This document shows positions 8,692-18,934 of a DNA stretch of 64,000 nucleotides, piece by piece (within the stretch, counting starts at the first letter, position 1; every line of letters starts with the position of its first letter). The notes beneath the pieces are model-generated. The model had not been told where the DNA came from. It was given only the letters and a program-made list of their open reading frames with translations, and ran no database searches. The DNA comes from Planctomycetota bacterium (GTDB taxonomy: Bacteria; Planctomycetota; Planctomycetia; Pirellulales; UBA1268): the NCBI GenBank assembly GCA_003669585.1, contig QWOQ01000011.1:291039-355038 (forward strand), written 5' to 3'. The translations under genes and the position numbers were made by a program.

Positions 8692-10593
8692 CTACTCACG
8701 TACAATGCCGGCTAACGGACCCCCGCTGCGACAGAGTGCATCGATTCGTGCGGATGTTTCTCGATCCTCAACGACAGGCGGCGCGTGATGCGGTTTGAGT
8801 CTGGCATCAATCACCAATGGGCCGGTACATCCCCAGTGTTTTTGATGAACAGTCGATCCTGCGCCGTGCACATCAGCAGCGGGATTCGATCGCGTGAATG
8901 TTATCCAGAGAAAGTTTTCCAGTGACGCGGATGCAAATTCACTATCGTCAACGATCACAACAAGTGGCCAAGAGCGCAGGGGATGATCGTCCCGAATCGT
9001 ACTGACAAGCCGTTCAATATCTGCCGACCAAGGAGCCGAGGCAGATATTCGCCAGATCGCCGCATCATCGGTTCCAGACAAAGACATCTGTGGCTTCGGC
9101 TCAATGGCTGGGCCAGTCACAGCGACAACGCCCGGCAGACAGACTCTCGGTGCATAAAAACCATTCGGCAGCGACCATCCTGCGGGGATCTCTCGAGGTA
9201 ACGAACGAATCGCGGGGCCGCGAGCTGCAACGACAAGTTTTGAGCCACAATTCAATCCACTTCCAGAGTAATCGAGCGTATCAATCGTTGTCTCGGTGTG
9301 AAAATGACAGTCACGCAGCCAGTTCACGCGTTCCAAAAGGTGAGAAAAAAATGGACGAATCTGATGCGCTTTGAGGCCTGGAGCATCGCCCTGCGACACG
9401 ATGAAAAGATATTTTGCCAGCGACAATTGTCCTTGCCCAAGGATCGCCGAAGCTTGTGTCAACAATTCTGATGGACGCGTATCGTTTTTCCAAGGCATAT
9501 AACGTTCACTTCCCACAGCCAAAAGCAAAGGATGAACGCCCGAAGCATCGACTGCATGCACGCTCTGTACGCCCGGCAACACCGTTGGAATCACCGGGCC
9601 GGTAAGTTCGTGGACAAGCCAACCGAAGAGAGTGTCCTCCTGCGGTGGCCTGCCGACCACCGTCATCGGCCAGATCGCGTCCTTTCGATGCCAGACATGC
9701 TCCACCTGCATCACAGGAAATTCATGTTTGCGGGCGTAGTATCCCAGATGATCCCCAAAGGGTCCTTCAGGCTTCGTCACGCCAGGCATTACGATTCCCT
9801 CGATGACAAAATCAGCATCTGCATAGATTGAAGGCCGACCAGGCCTTGAAATCATTGCAATACGATGGCCTGCAAGCACTCCGGCAAAAGTGAGTTCTGA
9901 AAGACCTTCAGGCAGTGGCATGACTGCCGACACCGCAACCGCCGGAGATCCACCGACAAAGATTGAAACTTTGAGTGGCTCACCTCGCTCAATAGCGGCG
10001 CTGTGATGCACGCCAATACCACGATGAAGTTGGTAATGAAGACCTATTTCACGATCGTGTTCATACTCATTACCAGCGAGTTGCACGCGGTACATTCCGA
10101 GATTCGAACGCAGAGTGCCGGGACGATGCGGGTCTTCGGTGTAGACGGCTGGCAGTGTGATAAAAGGTCCACCATCATTCGGCCAGTTGGTGACCTGGGG
10201 CAAACGACTCAAAGGAATTTCATTTGAGAGCACAGGACCTCGCCGAACTTTTCTTGGCAGCATTGAAATCGCGTCAATCGGCGACCGCCAATACCGCCAA
10301 GGCCGCTTCAAGGCTTCCATGGGATCAATTTTGAGTTCGACAAGTTTTTTCACGCGATCGAGTGAATCGGAAAAAATTCGTTCGATTCGCTTTTGTGTAC
10401 CGTAAAGATTGACGAGTATTGGAAACGCAGAACCCTTCGGTGTGGTAAACAAAACGGCTGGTCCACCAGAGCGAAAGAGTCGGCGTTGAATCTCGGCGAT
10501 CTCCAGATGCTGGTGAACTGGATGATCGATCACAATGAGTTCTCCCTCATTGCGAAGCTGATCGGTACAGGCACGAAGAGAGTGAAAACCCAT
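8692..10593 (-). CDS. ubiD: UbiD-family prenylated-FMN decarboxylase
   Basis: 633 residues. UbiD motifs are clear: the cofactor-binding strand near RSNLGMYRVQLAG (162-174) and the acidic catalytic stretch EGPFGDHLGYY (276-286). Family members decarboxylate aromatic or alpha,beta-unsaturated acids, such as 4-hydroxy-3-polyprenylbenzoate in ubiquinone or menaquinone precursor pathways, using prenylated FMN supplied by UbiX. No ubiX is in the window. E. coli UbiD has 497 residues; the extra ~130 here fall at the C-terminus, after about residue 490, and are of unknown use. The gene stands alone and converges with rplU. The symbol denotes the family; the true substrate cannot be read from sequence. 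Confidence 0.88.
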   Translation of the reverse strand: MGFHSLRACTDQLRNEGELIVIDHPVHQHLEIAEIQRRLFRSGGPAVLFTTPKGSAFPILVNLYGTQKRIERIFSDSLDRVKKLVELKIDPMEALKRPWRYWRSPIDAISMLPRKVRRGPVLSNEIPLSRLPQVTNWPNDGGPFITLPAVYTEDPHRPGTLRSNLGMYRVQLAGNEYEHDREIGLHYQLHRGIGVHHSAAIERGEPLKVSIFVGGSPAVAVSAVMPLPEGLSELTFAGVLAGHRIAMISRPGRPSIYADADFVIEGIVMPGVTKPEGPFGDHLGYYARKHEFPVMQVEHVWHRKDAIWPMTVVGRPPQEDTLFGWLVHELTGPVIPTVLPGVQSVHAVDASGVHPLLLAVGSERYMPWKNDTRPSELLTQASAILGQGQLSLAKYLFIVSQGDAPGLKAHQIRPFFSHLLERVNWLRDCHFHTETTIDTLDYSGSGLNCGSKLVVAARGPAIRSLPREIPAGWSLPNGFYAPRVCLPGVVAVTGPAIEPKPQMSLSGTDDAAIWRISASAPWSADIERLVSTIRDDHPLRSWPLVVIVDDSEFASASLENFLWITFTRSNPAADVHGAGSTVHQKHWGCTGPLVIDARLKPHHAPPVVEDRETSARIDALCRSGGPLAGIVRE

Positions 10594-10774
10594 AGAATAG
10601 TGGCTCGGTATGGAAGAACTGTGTATAGAAACAAAAGAAAGAGGATGATGAATACCATAGACTCATCCATCCTAGTCAACTGCTGTATGCCGGCAGTCAA
10701 TTCGGAAGAGTCTCAACGATTTGTCACACTTTCAGTGCTGATTGTGAAATTGTTTCTTGACACTCCGTGGAACT

Positions 10775-12121
10775 GTGCAAGTGGCTGATCTCTTTAGTGC
10801 TTCTCGGGCCGCAAACATCGCCCGCGCTGCTCCGCTGGCGGCGCGCATGAGGCCGCGTCGACTCTCCGACTATATCGGACAACAGAAGATTATCGGACCA
10901 GGAATGCTTCTGCGCAGGCTGATTGAGGCCGATCGGCTTGGATCAGTGATTCTGTACGGTCCACCAGGGGTAGGAAAAACGACGCTGGCGGAGATCATTG
11001 CGCATGAAACAAAACGCCGTTTCGTCGAACTTTCTGCAACAGCTTCAGGCGTGAAAGAACTGCGAGAGGTACTCGACGCGGCACGTCGTCGACTTGAAGA
11101 CGATGGCCAACACACGTGTCTTTTTATTGACGAGATTCACCGATTTAATAAGTCGCAGCAAGACGTACTCTTGCCGGATGTGGAAAATGGCGTCATTGCA
11201 CTGATCGGTGCGACAACACACAACCCTTTTTTCGCTCTGACATCGGCGCTCGTCAGTCGTAGTCGTCTCTTCGAATTGGAATCACTTTCGCACGAGGAAA
11301 TTTCAGAAATCATTCAACGCGTGATCGCTGACCACGATCATGGTCTTGGGCGACAGCAGGTGACAATTGATCCTGACGCACTTGCATTTCTCGCTGAAAC
11401 TTCTGATGGCGATGCGAGACGAGCAATTGGTGCGCTCGAAGTGGGTGTGCTTTCAAGCAAGGAAAGACCGCTGAATGTCACGCTCGAACTGGCTCGGGAG
11501 AGCGTGCAGCAAAAGGCAATTGCTTACGATTCAGGCGACGCACACTACGACTGCGCAAGTGCATTGATAAAAAGTATCCGCGGAAGTGATGCCGATGCCG
11601 GACTCTACTGGCTGGCGCGCATGCTTGAAGGAGGTGAGGACGTTCGGTTTCTCACTCGCCGTCTGGTCATTCTTGCCAGTGAGGATATTGGAAATGCAGA
11701 TCCAAGGGCCCTCATGATTGCAGTTTCCGCAATGCAGGCAACGGAATTTGTGGGAATGCCAGAGTGTGCACTCACACTCTCGCAGGCCGTGACGTATCTC
11801 GCTTTGGCCCCCAAGAGCAATGCCTGCACGCTTGCAATCGCTCTGGCCCGTAGCGACGTTCGAGAACGCACGACGATTCCTGTGCCGAGGCATCTGCAGG
11901 ATCAACACTACTCGGGAGCCGAGCGTTTAGGGCATGGAAAGGGATATACTTCCGCCCACAATGCTCCCGACGGCATTGTTGTGCAGGAGTATCTCGGTGT
12001 TGAAAAACGCTATTACGAGCCTACCGACCGCGGCTACGAGCGCGACCTTTCCGAGCGTCTTGCGGAGATTCGGCGAAGACTCGCAGGGGCACACAGTCCC
12101 CAGGACGACAGGAAAATATAA
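10775..12121 (+). CDS. rarA: Replication-associated recombination protein A (RarA/MgsA AAA+ ATPase)
   Basis: 448 residues from GTG 10775. Walker A is GPPGVGKT (62-69) and Walker B is LFIDEIHRFN with Asp119/Glu120; the region ATTHNPFFALTSALVSRS is the sensor/arginine-finger signature of this family. The C-terminal part (YDCASALIKSIRGSD, ASEDIGNADPRAL, QHYSGAERLGHGKGY) is the RarA tetramerisation region. RarA acts at stalled replication forks and interacts with SSB. The start is uncertain: TTG 10757, GTG 10775 and GTG 10781 are all in frame and none has a strong ribosome binding site. It follows ubiD divergently with 181 bases between them. Confidence 0.92.
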   Translation: MQVADLFSASRAANIARAAPLAARMRPRRLSDYIGQQKIIGPGMLLRRLIEADRLGSVILYGPPGVGKTTLAEIIAHETKRRFVELSATASGVKELREVLDAARRRLEDDGQHTCLFIDEIHRFNKSQQDVLLPDVENGVIALIGATTHNPFFALTSALVSRSRLFELESLSHEEISEIIQRVIADHDHGLGRQQVTIDPDALAFLAETSDGDARRAIGALEVGVLSSKERPLNVTLELARESVQQKAIAYDSGDAHYDCASALIKSIRGSDADAGLYWLARMLEGGEDVRFLTRRLVILASEDIGNADPRALMIAVSAMQATEFVGMPECALTLSQAVTYLALAPKSNACTLAIALARSDVRERTTIPVPRHLQDQHYSGAERLGHGKGYTSAHNAPDGIVVQEYLGVEKRYYEPTDRGYERDLSERLAEIRRRLAGAHSPQDDRKI

Positions 12122-12375
12122 AAAACGTTTTTCTCCGGTCGCAATGATTTGTGCGACGACGGTCCGTTCGAAAAGCGTCAGAAATGCTCTTGCAAAAATA
12201 GAAAAACCCAACTATTTCCCTGTCTCCAAGAAGACCTGAGGGCTTGTAAAGCTTCCTCGGTTTTCAGGGCGAATGGTTCTTTGCAACGACTGTCATCCAT
12301 GTATGGAGGCAAGTTGTGGGACCGGCAGATGTGAAAGTGGTGCTCTCTCTTTTTTAGAATGAAGGAGTTTTTTCA

Positions 12376-12651
12376 ATGTCAATGCTTAAAGCAGGTGTGT
12401 CGATCGCGTTCCTTGCGGGTGTTTTTTCCATCATGTCGACGGCGGCTTTTGCGAAAGATCTCGATCCTGCATCGCTTGCCATGCTGAAGGATAATTTTGT
12501 GAAGGCTGATAAAGATGCCGATGGAAAGCTCACTCACGCCGAATGCAATGCTGGCATGCCAAGAATTGCACGAGGTTTTGACAAGATTGATTCACAGAAA
12601 AAAGGATACATCACGCTTGACGAGATTCTGGCATTCGTTGCAAGCCGCTGA
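12376..12651 (+). CDS. Small exported EF-hand protein
   Basis: 91 residues. A Sec signal peptide of about 25 residues ends at AFA. Then a canonical calcium-binding loop DKDADGKLTHAE and a second, less regular EF-hand around DSQKKGYITLDE. Small EF-hand proteins of this form are frequent in planctomycete periplasmic sets, but their partners are mostly unknown. The ATG at 12376 has a strong AAGGAG eight bases before it. A perfect hairpin follows 37 bases after the stop, so this is probably a one-gene unit. Confidence 0.8.
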   Translation: MSMLKAGVSIAFLAGVFSIMSTAAFAKDLDPASLAMLKDNFVKADKDADGKLTHAECNAGMPRIARGFDKIDSQKKGYITLDEILAFVASR

Positions 12652-12687
12652 GAGTTGTATTACTCGCTTTTACAAAAACACGCTGCC

Positions 12688-12720
12688 TTCGTCTGGAGTG
12701 GGCGCCCCACTCCAGACGAA
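12688..12720 (+). terminator. Perfect 15-bp hairpin downstream of the EF-hand gene
   Basis: The arms TTCGTCTGGAGTGGG and CCCACTCCAGACGAA are exact reverse complements with a three-base loop. The following sequence has only a short T run (GGTTGTTT), so termination is likely but the U-tract is weak; the stem would work in either direction. Confidence 0.7.
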
Positions 12721-12825
12721 CCGGTTGTTTACAGATTGATTCTTAGGCAAAGACACTCCGAATAATCAAAAGTGGAGTGAAATATTGTCCCCAGAAAGTA
12801 CAGAACAACAGGGAACGAAAAAATA

Positions 12826-13596
12826 ATGAGTCTTTACGGACGAGCAGTCTGCCGAACATTGTTGTTTGTCTCTGCGGCGATCGTGTGCAGTTGGCGTTCT
12901 GTCGATGCACAGTTGTCTTCTTTGGGGCCAACAACGTCCGCGGCCCGAACCGCGCCTTCTTTGTGGCCTGTGACTCCTCTGCGTCGAATTTACGTCTGTC
13001 CGTTTGCAATGGAACAAGGGCTCCAAGAACAGATTCAGCAGCAAGCGGCTAGCTCTGTTATTCCACAGGGACCGATGCGAAGAATGATGTCGTCACGCCC
13101 TCGCGCTGTTGACATGGTTACTGGATACGACCGCAGCGTGCCGATTGGCATCACGATCTCCAAGCAGGTTGCCGATGAGCTTGCAAAAGCCGGATTGCCG
13201 TCTGTGATCTGGAATAATCCCGGTCCACCTCCTGTCGACGGGTGGAAACTCTCGGGACAGATTGTGAGTCTCGATGAAGGACGATCCGTCGCAAAAGATG
13301 TAATCGGTTTCGGAGTTGGAAACAAGAAAATCGGCGTGGACATTGCACTGTCAGATCCAGCAACTGCCGGTGGCCAGCCATTTTTTATACTCGACAGTTC
13401 CGATAAGGGACGCAAGATGCCAGGTTCGCTGGCGCTCGGTGCTGTCTCGGGATTTAACCCGTATGTTATCGCCGGAAAATTAGTCGCGTCTCATTCTGGC
13501 ATTTCGGACATCACCCAGCAGAGCCGAATGGCTGGTGAAATTGCTGGAGCTGTAACGGATGCACTTAAAGAGCATGGACAGATATTGAGCCGATAA
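12826..13596 (+). CDS. Exported protein with DUF4410-like domain
   Basis: 256 residues. An N-terminal signal peptide ends around VDAQ (residues 1-29). The central part, including SGQIVSLDEGRSVAKDVIGFGVGNKK (about 147-172), resembles DUF4410 proteins, which carry a conserved 'DEG...R...IGFGAG' segment; their role is unknown. No cysteine lipobox is visible. It lies 45 bases upstream of a membrane-protein gene on the same strand, so the two may share a transcript. The family call is from recall of the motif and should be treated as tentative; the coding call is firm. Confidence 0.78.
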   Translation: MSLYGRAVCRTLLFVSAAIVCSWRSVDAQLSSLGPTTSAARTAPSLWPVTPLRRIYVCPFAMEQGLQEQIQQQAASSVIPQGPMRRMMSSRPRAVDMVTGYDRSVPIGITISKQVADELAKAGLPSVIWNNPGPPPVDGWKLSGQIVSLDEGRSVAKDVIGFGVGNKKIGVDIALSDPATAGGQPFFILDSSDKGRKMPGSLALGAVSGFNPYVIAGKLVASHSGISDITQQSRMAGEIAGAVTDALKEHGQILSR

Positions 13597-13641
13597 CGCA
13601 TGTCGCATATTTTTGAATAGTGAAGGATGAATACTTGACAT

Positions 13642-14454
13642 ATGCTGAAACTTCCAGTCTTTTTCGATCATCTCCTCGCGCTGCCGATGCCGCTGCTGAT
13701 GTTGTTTATTTTGTCTTACTGGAGCTTTCTTGCGTTTATCGTTCACCGTTTTCTTGTTCCGTGGATTGCCGGAAGGACGGGGCAAAAAATTGGCCGTCTG
13801 GAGGCTGAGGTTCCAGCGCAGATTGGTTTGGCGTTTGGACTTCTGGTGTCATTTATCGCAATTCCTGTCTGGGAGCAGCACAGCCTTGCCGAAGATACTG
13901 CAAGGTCGGAAGCAGCGAGTTACCGAGACATAGAAGAGATCATTGAAGAAAGTCCGAAGGAAATCTATGAACCTGTGCATGGTGCCTTGCAAAAAACAGT
14001 TGATTTTATTGTGACGAAGGAATGGCCGCTGTTGGCGCATCTCCAAACACCGAGAGTTGCCTCACCACCTCTTCGCGACCTTCGAAATACCATCCATGCT
14101 CTTCCCGAAGGCGTGATGAAAAGCAGTCTCCTTGAATCGTTCAAGCAGGCAACCAATGCTCGAGAAACGCGGCTTCGGATTGCCGCCACTCGTCCACCAC
14201 CTGCACGCTGGGGAATTATCGGGGTGCTTGCAATTCTGACGCTTCTGGGCGTTGGGCTCATTCATGCGGATGCTCCTCGAGCCAGAAGAATTGCGCTGGG
14301 AATGGTAGCAATCGGGATTTCCTGTTGCTTCGTGATTCTCTTTGCGTACACGCGACCGTATCTCGGGCAGTTTGCAATTGAGCCAGACGATATGCGAGTT
14401 CTTTCCGCATACATATCGCAAGACAACATGTCATCGCATTTGACGAAGCGATAG
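13642..14454 (+). CDS. Four-helix membrane protein, bestrophin-like DUF4239 type
   Basis: 270 residues with transmembrane helices near 14-38, 58-76, 186-206 and 212-232. A soluble helical region (about 80-180) sits between the second and third helices and begins with the acidic/alanine stretch EDTARSEAASYRDIEEII. This layout, two helices, soluble helical domain, two helices, is that of DUF4239 (bestrophin-like domain) proteins, which are thought to be membrane channels or their relatives. The start ATG at 13642 has no clear ribosome binding site. It follows the DUF4410-like gene by 45 bases and converges on cysNC. Confidence 0.72.
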   Translation: MLKLPVFFDHLLALPMPLLMLFILSYWSFLAFIVHRFLVPWIAGRTGQKIGRLEAEVPAQIGLAFGLLVSFIAIPVWEQHSLAEDTARSEAASYRDIEEIIEESPKEIYEPVHGALQKTVDFIVTKEWPLLAHLQTPRVASPPLRDLRNTIHALPEGVMKSSLLESFKQATNARETRLRIAATRPPPARWGIIGVLAILTLLGVGLIHADAPRARRIALGMVAIGISCCFVILFAYTRPYLGQFAIEPDDMRVLSAYISQDNMSSHLTKR

Positions 14455-14494
14455 AATGTGGTTTCAAACTCGCGAGAAATGGTCACGAGAACAA

Positions 14495-16435
14495 CTAGAG
14501 TATGATGCCTCGAGACTCAAGCAGTTTGATCAATTCATCTACGCATCGGACGGCATCCCACTGATGCGTTGGGAGCACGAGATCCGCATGGCTTGGAAGT
14601 TCGTAGGCAGCACTCACTCCGGGAAAGTTTGAAAGCTCTCCCTTGTCGGCCATTGCATAATGTCCTTGAGTGTCGCGAGTGCGACAGATTTCAAGAGGAG
14701 CCGCAAGGTGAACGACGAGGAATCGATCTCGCCCGATCCGCTCGGCTGCTTTCTGTCGAACGGCTTCTTCCGGTGCAACAAAGGCACCGATGCAGAGGAT
14801 ACCAGCGTCATTAAAGAGCTTTGCCACCTCGATACTTCGGCGGAGGTTTTCGCTGCGATCTTCGGCTGAGAATCCGAGATCTTTACTGATTCCCATTCGC
14901 ATGGTCTGACCATCGAGCACGACCACGGCGCGGCCCATTTCAAACAATCTGCGTTCCAGTAAGAGAGCAGTCGTTGTCTTGCCGGCTCCCGTAAGTCCGG
15001 TGAGCAAGATGGTCGCGGGCTTTTGTCCGAATCTCGCCATTCGTTCTTGAACCGTCACCGTGCTCGGCGTGCTGTGAAGCCGTGCCTCCGAGAACTCATC
15101 TTCCCACAAATCCTGTGGACCCTCACTTGAAGATGAACGATCGAGAATCATTCCGGCGCCAACAGTTGCATTCGAGAGTCGATCAATAATGATAAACGCA
15201 CCCGTTGTACGATTGCGGCGATATGCATCAAATGCGATTGGACTAGTGAGTAAAATCTGGCAGCGACCAATCTCGTTGAGCGCCAGCGTCGGCGAATCTT
15301 GACGATGCAGCGAGTTGACATCCACTCGATATCGCAGCGTACTTACCGTGCCAGTGGTGATTTTACTCGTCTGCTTAAACAGATACTGCTTTCCAGGAAG
15401 AAGCGAGTCTTCGCTCATCCACACCACGGTGGCCTCAAATTTCTGATTCACGTGCGGCACATTTCCGGGACGAACCAGCATGTCGCCCCGGCTGGAATCA
15501 ATTTCATCTTCAAGAGTGAGCGTTACGGAGAGGGGAGCAAATGCCTCTTCTAATTCGCCGTCATGCGTGACGATTGATTTCACCCGACTTTTCTTGCGCG
15601 ACGGCAAAGACATGACCTCATCGCCTTTGCGAATGATTCCCGAGGCGATTGTCCCCGCAAAGCCTCGAAAGTCGAGATTGGGACGAACAACTAATTGCAC
15701 AGGAAATCGAAAGTCTTCCAGATTGCGATCGGATCCGATGTAAATAGTTTCCAGCAACTGCATGAGTGGAGCGCCGTGATACCAAGGGGTTTTTGGACTA
15801 TTGACGACGACGTTGTCTCCCTTTAGTGCCGAGATCGGCATGAAGTGCACATCGGGGAGTTCGAGTCGGGATGCAAAGCCGATGTAGTCGCTCCGTATCT
15901 TCTCAAAAACACTTTCCTGAAAATCAACGATGTCCATCTTGTTAATGGCAACGATGACGTGCTTGATACCAAGCAGCGAGACAATGAATGAATGTCGCTT
16001 GGTCTGTGTAAGCACTCCGTGTCTTGCGTCGATCAGGATAATCGCCACGTCAGCGGTAGAGGCGCCCGTTGCCATGTTGCGTGTGTACTGCTCGTGACCG
16101 GGCGTATCTGCGATAATAAATTTTCGCTTGTCTGTAGAGAAGTAACGGTAGGCGACGTCAATCGTAATTCCCTGCTGTCGCTCATCCTCGAGCCCATCGG
16201 TAAAAAGAGCCAAATCAAGCTCTTCCCCGGTAGTACCGTAGCGAGAAGAATCTTTCTGAATCGCCGCGAGTTGATCTTCGTAGATCATTTTTGACTCGTA
16301 AAAGAGCCTGCCTATGAGCGTGCTCTTTCCATCATCAACGCTGCCACACGTAATAAAACGAAGCAATTCCTTTCGCTCGTGCTGCAAAAGATATTCATCG
16401 ATGTTGGTGGCAATAAGGGGAGAGAGATGACTCAT
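14495..16435 (-). CDS. cysNC: Bifunctional sulfate adenylyltransferase GTPase subunit / APS kinase (CysN-CysC fusion)
   Basis: 646 residues. The N-terminal two thirds are the CysN GTPase: G1 motif [14 protein letters not shown] near residue 32, switch [19 protein letters not shown] for guanine recognition, then EF-Tu-like beta barrels. The C-terminal ~190 residues are APS kinase, with the P-loop GLTGAGKTT and [16 protein letters not shown]. Together with CysD it converts sulfate and ATP to APS, using GTP hydrolysis to drive the step, then phosphorylates APS to PAPS. Fused CysNC is known in several phyla. Its ATG starts six bases after the cysD stop, so the two form an operon. No sulfate transporter or PAPS reductase is in the window. 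Confidence 0.94.
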   Translation of the reverse strand: MSHLSPLIATNIDEYLLQHERKELLRFITCGSVDDGKSTLIGRLFYESKMIYEDQLAAIQKDSSRYGTTGEELDLALFTDGLEDERQQGITIDVAYRYFSTDKRKFIIADTPGHEQYTRNMATGASTADVAIILIDARHGVLTQTKRHSFIVSLLGIKHVIVAINKMDIVDFQESVFEKIRSDYIGFASRLELPDVHFMPISALKGDNVVVNSPKTPWYHGAPLMQLLETIYIGSDRNLEDFRFPVQLVVRPNLDFRGFAGTIASGIIRKGDEVMSLPSRKKSRVKSIVTHDGELEEAFAPLSVTLTLEDEIDSSRGDMLVRPGNVPHVNQKFEATVVWMSEDSLLPGKQYLFKQTSKITTGTVSTLRYRVDVNSLHRQDSPTLALNEIGRCQILLTSPIAFDAYRRNRTTGAFIIIDRLSNATVGAGMILDRSSSSEGPQDLWEDEFSEARLHSTPSTVTVQERMARFGQKPATILLTGLTGAGKTTTALLLERRLFEMGRAVVVLDGQTMRMGISKDLGFSAEDRSENLRRSIEVAKLFNDAGILCIGAFVAPEEAVRQKAAERIGRDRFLVVHLAAPLEICRTRDTQGHYAMADKGELSNFPGVSAAYELPSHADLVLPTHQWDAVRCVDELIKLLESRGIIL

Positions 16436-16441
16436 AGAAGC

Positions 16442-17353
16442 TTAGAAATACCCCTCCTTTTTCTTTTTTTCCATACTTCCAGCCTCATCGCTGTCAATCA
16501 ATCGGCCCTGCCGTTCCGAGAAGGTTGTAAGCAGCATCTCCTGAATGATCTCGGGAAGTGTGGTGGCATTTGAATCAACCGCGCCCGAAAGTGGATAGCA
16601 ACCCAGCGTGCGAAATCGAACCTTTCGCATTTCGGGAACTTCACCAGGTTCCAGAGGAAGCCTGTCGTCATCAACCATAATCATGACGCCACTGCGCCAG
16701 ACGATGGGTCGCTCTTTGGCAAAATAGAGTGGAACCAGTGGGATGTTTTCAAGGTAGATGTACTGCCACACATCGAGTTCGGTCCAGTTTGACAAAGGAA
16801 AAATACGAATACTTTCTCCTTTTTTTACTTTTGTATTGTAGAGACTCCAGAGTTCCGGCCGCTGATTTTTAGGATCCCATCGATGGAACTCATCACGAAA
16901 AGAAAATACGCGTTCTTTGGATCGCGATTTTTCTTCATCGCGCCGCGCGCCACCAAACGCCGCATCAAACCGATAGTGGTTGAGTGCTTGCTTGAGCCCC
17001 TCTGTTTTCATAGTGTCGGTATAAAACTTGCTGCCGTGTGTGATCGGATTGATCCCCTTGGCTCGTCCTTCTTCGTTGACATGCACGATCAGCTTGAGGC
17101 CAAGTTGTTTGGCAACGTACTCATCGCGGAGCGCGTACATCTCCTTGAATTTCCAAGTCGTATCCACATGCAGGAGCGGGAATGGCATTTTTGCTGGAAA
17201 AAAAGCCTTTTCTGCGAGGCGTAGCATGCATGCGGAATCTTTTCCAATGGAATAGAGCATCACTGGATTTTCAAACTCGGCCGCCACTTCACGAATAATG
17301 TGAATGCTTTCGGCTTCGAGTTGACGCAGGTGTGTAAGGCGATAGGAGGACAT
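16442..17353 (-). CDS. cysD: Sulfate adenylyltransferase subunit 2
   Basis: 303 residues from the ATG at 17353, matching the 302 of E. coli CysD; the frame is open for 29 more codons upstream but these are not family-like. The PP-loop ATP-pyrophosphatase motif appears as [14 protein letters not shown], followed by [19 protein letters not shown] and [19 protein letters not shown], all diagnostic. CysD adenylates sulfate in complex with the CysN GTPase, here encoded directly downstream. The region between this start and the divergent zwf start (about 90 bases) must hold promoters for both directions. Confidence 0.94.
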   Translation of the reverse strand: MSSYRLTHLRQLEAESIHIIREVAAEFENPVMLYSIGKDSACMLRLAEKAFFPAKMPFPLLHVDTTWKFKEMYALRDEYVAKQLGLKLIVHVNEEGRAKGINPITHGSKFYTDTMKTEGLKQALNHYRFDAAFGGARRDEEKSRSKERVFSFRDEFHRWDPKNQRPELWSLYNTKVKKGESIRIFPLSNWTELDVWQYIYLENIPLVPLYFAKERPIVWRSGVMIMVDDDRLPLEPGEVPEMRKVRFRTLGCYPLSGAVDSNATTLPEIIQEMLLTTFSERQGRLIDSDEAGSMEKKKKEGYF

Positions 17354-17445
17354 AATAATGAAAATCGTGATGCGGTATGTACGGAGTTCTGCTGGTATAA
17401 ACAAAATCAGAATTTGCAACAACTCTGAAGGGTGATCCATAACAA

Positions 17446-18840
17446 ATGAGTAAACACATCAAGCCGCGGTCGGATGCCCTCGTTTTCTTTGGGGCCACAG
17501 GAGATTTGGCCTACAAGAAAATTTTTCCAGCACTGCAGGCGATGGCCTGTCGAGGCAAGCTCGATTTCCCTGTAGTAGGTGTGGCCCGATCGGGATGGAA
17601 TCGCGAAAAACTCATTGAAAGAGCAAGGGCGAGCGTCACTGAATACGGTGGCCTCGATCCAGTCGGCTTTGAATCGCTTGTCTCCCATCTCCGTTACGTC
17701 GATGGAGACTACGGCGCCTCCGCAACGTTTGAAAAGTTGAAAGTAGAACTCGGTACATCGCATCGACCTGTTCATTATCTGGCTATCCCCCCGAGTCTCT
17801 TTTCGGGCGTCGTAAGTCAACTTGGTCGATCTGGTTGTGCGCAGGATGCCCGCGTGATTGTGGAAAAACCGTTTGGTCGTGATCTCGAATCTGCAAGAGA
17901 GTTGAATCGTGTCTTGCAAGAAGTTTTTTCGGAGGAAAGTATTTTTCGAATCGACCATTATTTGGGAAAAGAAGCTGTCCAGAATATTTTATATTTCCGA
18001 TTTGCAAATGCATTTCTGGAACCGATTCTCAATCGCCATTACGTCGAGAACGTGCAGATCACGATGGCAGAAGATTTTGGAATCAAGGGACGCGGAAAAT
18101 TTTATGACGAGACGGGGATCATTCGCGACGTCATTCAAAATCACCTTCTGCAAGTCGTCAGCTATCTGGCGATGGAACCACCCTCAAGCACCTACGCAGA
18201 AGCCATTCGCGACGAACAGGCAAAAGTCCTTCGTACGGTACGGCCGCTCGATGTCGCCAACGTGGTGAGAGGGCAGTTTCGCGGATATCGAGATGAGCCT
18301 GGGGTGTCAAAGGATTCGTTCATCGGTACCTATGCGGCATTGCGATTGTGGGTCGACTCATGGAGATGGGAAGGTGTCCCGTTTTTTGTTCGCGCCGGAA
18401 AATCGCTGGCGAAAACCGTTACTGAAGTGTCGATTCAATTTAAGCAGGCACCGCAGGTCGTTTTTTCAGAAACTTCCCCGGCAGCCGTTGGAAATTATGT
18501 TCGCTTCCGCTTGAGTCCCGTGGTTGCCATTGCGCTCGGAGCGAGGGCCAAACGACCGGGAGAGGGAATGAGTGGAGTGCCTGTAGAACTATCGGTTGTC
18601 GATGGTGTTCGAGACGGAACGCTCAAGCCAATGGACGCATACGAGCGATTGCTAGGCGACTCGATTGCTGGCGACACCACGCTGTTTGCCAGGCAAGATG
18701 TTGTGGACGCAGCGTGGGCTATTGTAGATCCGGTCATCCACGGACCGAGCCCGATGTACGAATACGAACCCGGCACGTGGGGGCCATCAGAATCTGATCG
18801 GCTTGTAGAAGATGTTGGAGGTTGGAAAAACCCGATTTAA
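17446..18840 (+). CDS. zwf: Glucose-6-phosphate 1-dehydrogenase
   Basis: 464 residues. The NADP-binding start is [16 protein letters not shown]. The substrate-binding signature RIDHYLGKE spans 168-176, and the catalytic histidine segment is [12 protein letters not shown]. It oxidises glucose-6-phosphate to 6-phosphogluconolactone, the first step of the oxidative pentose phosphate pathway. No pgl, gnd or opcA neighbour is present. The length is slightly below the ~490 typical of the family but the C-terminus ([10 protein letters not shown]) is complete. It is transcribed away from cysD. Confidence 0.94.
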   Translation: MSKHIKPRSDALVFFGATGDLAYKKIFPALQAMACRGKLDFPVVGVARSGWNREKLIERARASVTEYGGLDPVGFESLVSHLRYVDGDYGASATFEKLKVELGTSHRPVHYLAIPPSLFSGVVSQLGRSGCAQDARVIVEKPFGRDLESARELNRVLQEVFSEESIFRIDHYLGKEAVQNILYFRFANAFLEPILNRHYVENVQITMAEDFGIKGRGKFYDETGIIRDVIQNHLLQVVSYLAMEPPSSTYAEAIRDEQAKVLRTVRPLDVANVVRGQFRGYRDEPGVSKDSFIGTYAALRLWVDSWRWEGVPFFVRAGKSLAKTVTEVSIQFKQAPQVVFSETSPAAVGNYVRFRLSPVVAIALGARAKRPGEGMSGVPVELSVVDGVRDGTLKPMDAYERLLGDSIAGDTTLFARQDVVDAAWAIVDPVIHGPSPMYEYEPGTWGPSESDRLVEDVGGWKNPI

Positions 18841-18934
18841 AATAATGTGCAGATCGATCGCGCACGGCATTTCTGGGTAAAGGTCGGAAAGACATTTGTT
18901 TTTGGGTCGATGCCAGTATTCACTGACACATGCT

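Noticed and set aside
10757..10780. TTGACA before rarA as a -35 box
   Set aside because: No -10-like sequence lies 16-18 bases downstream, and the hexamer overlaps the possible coding start.
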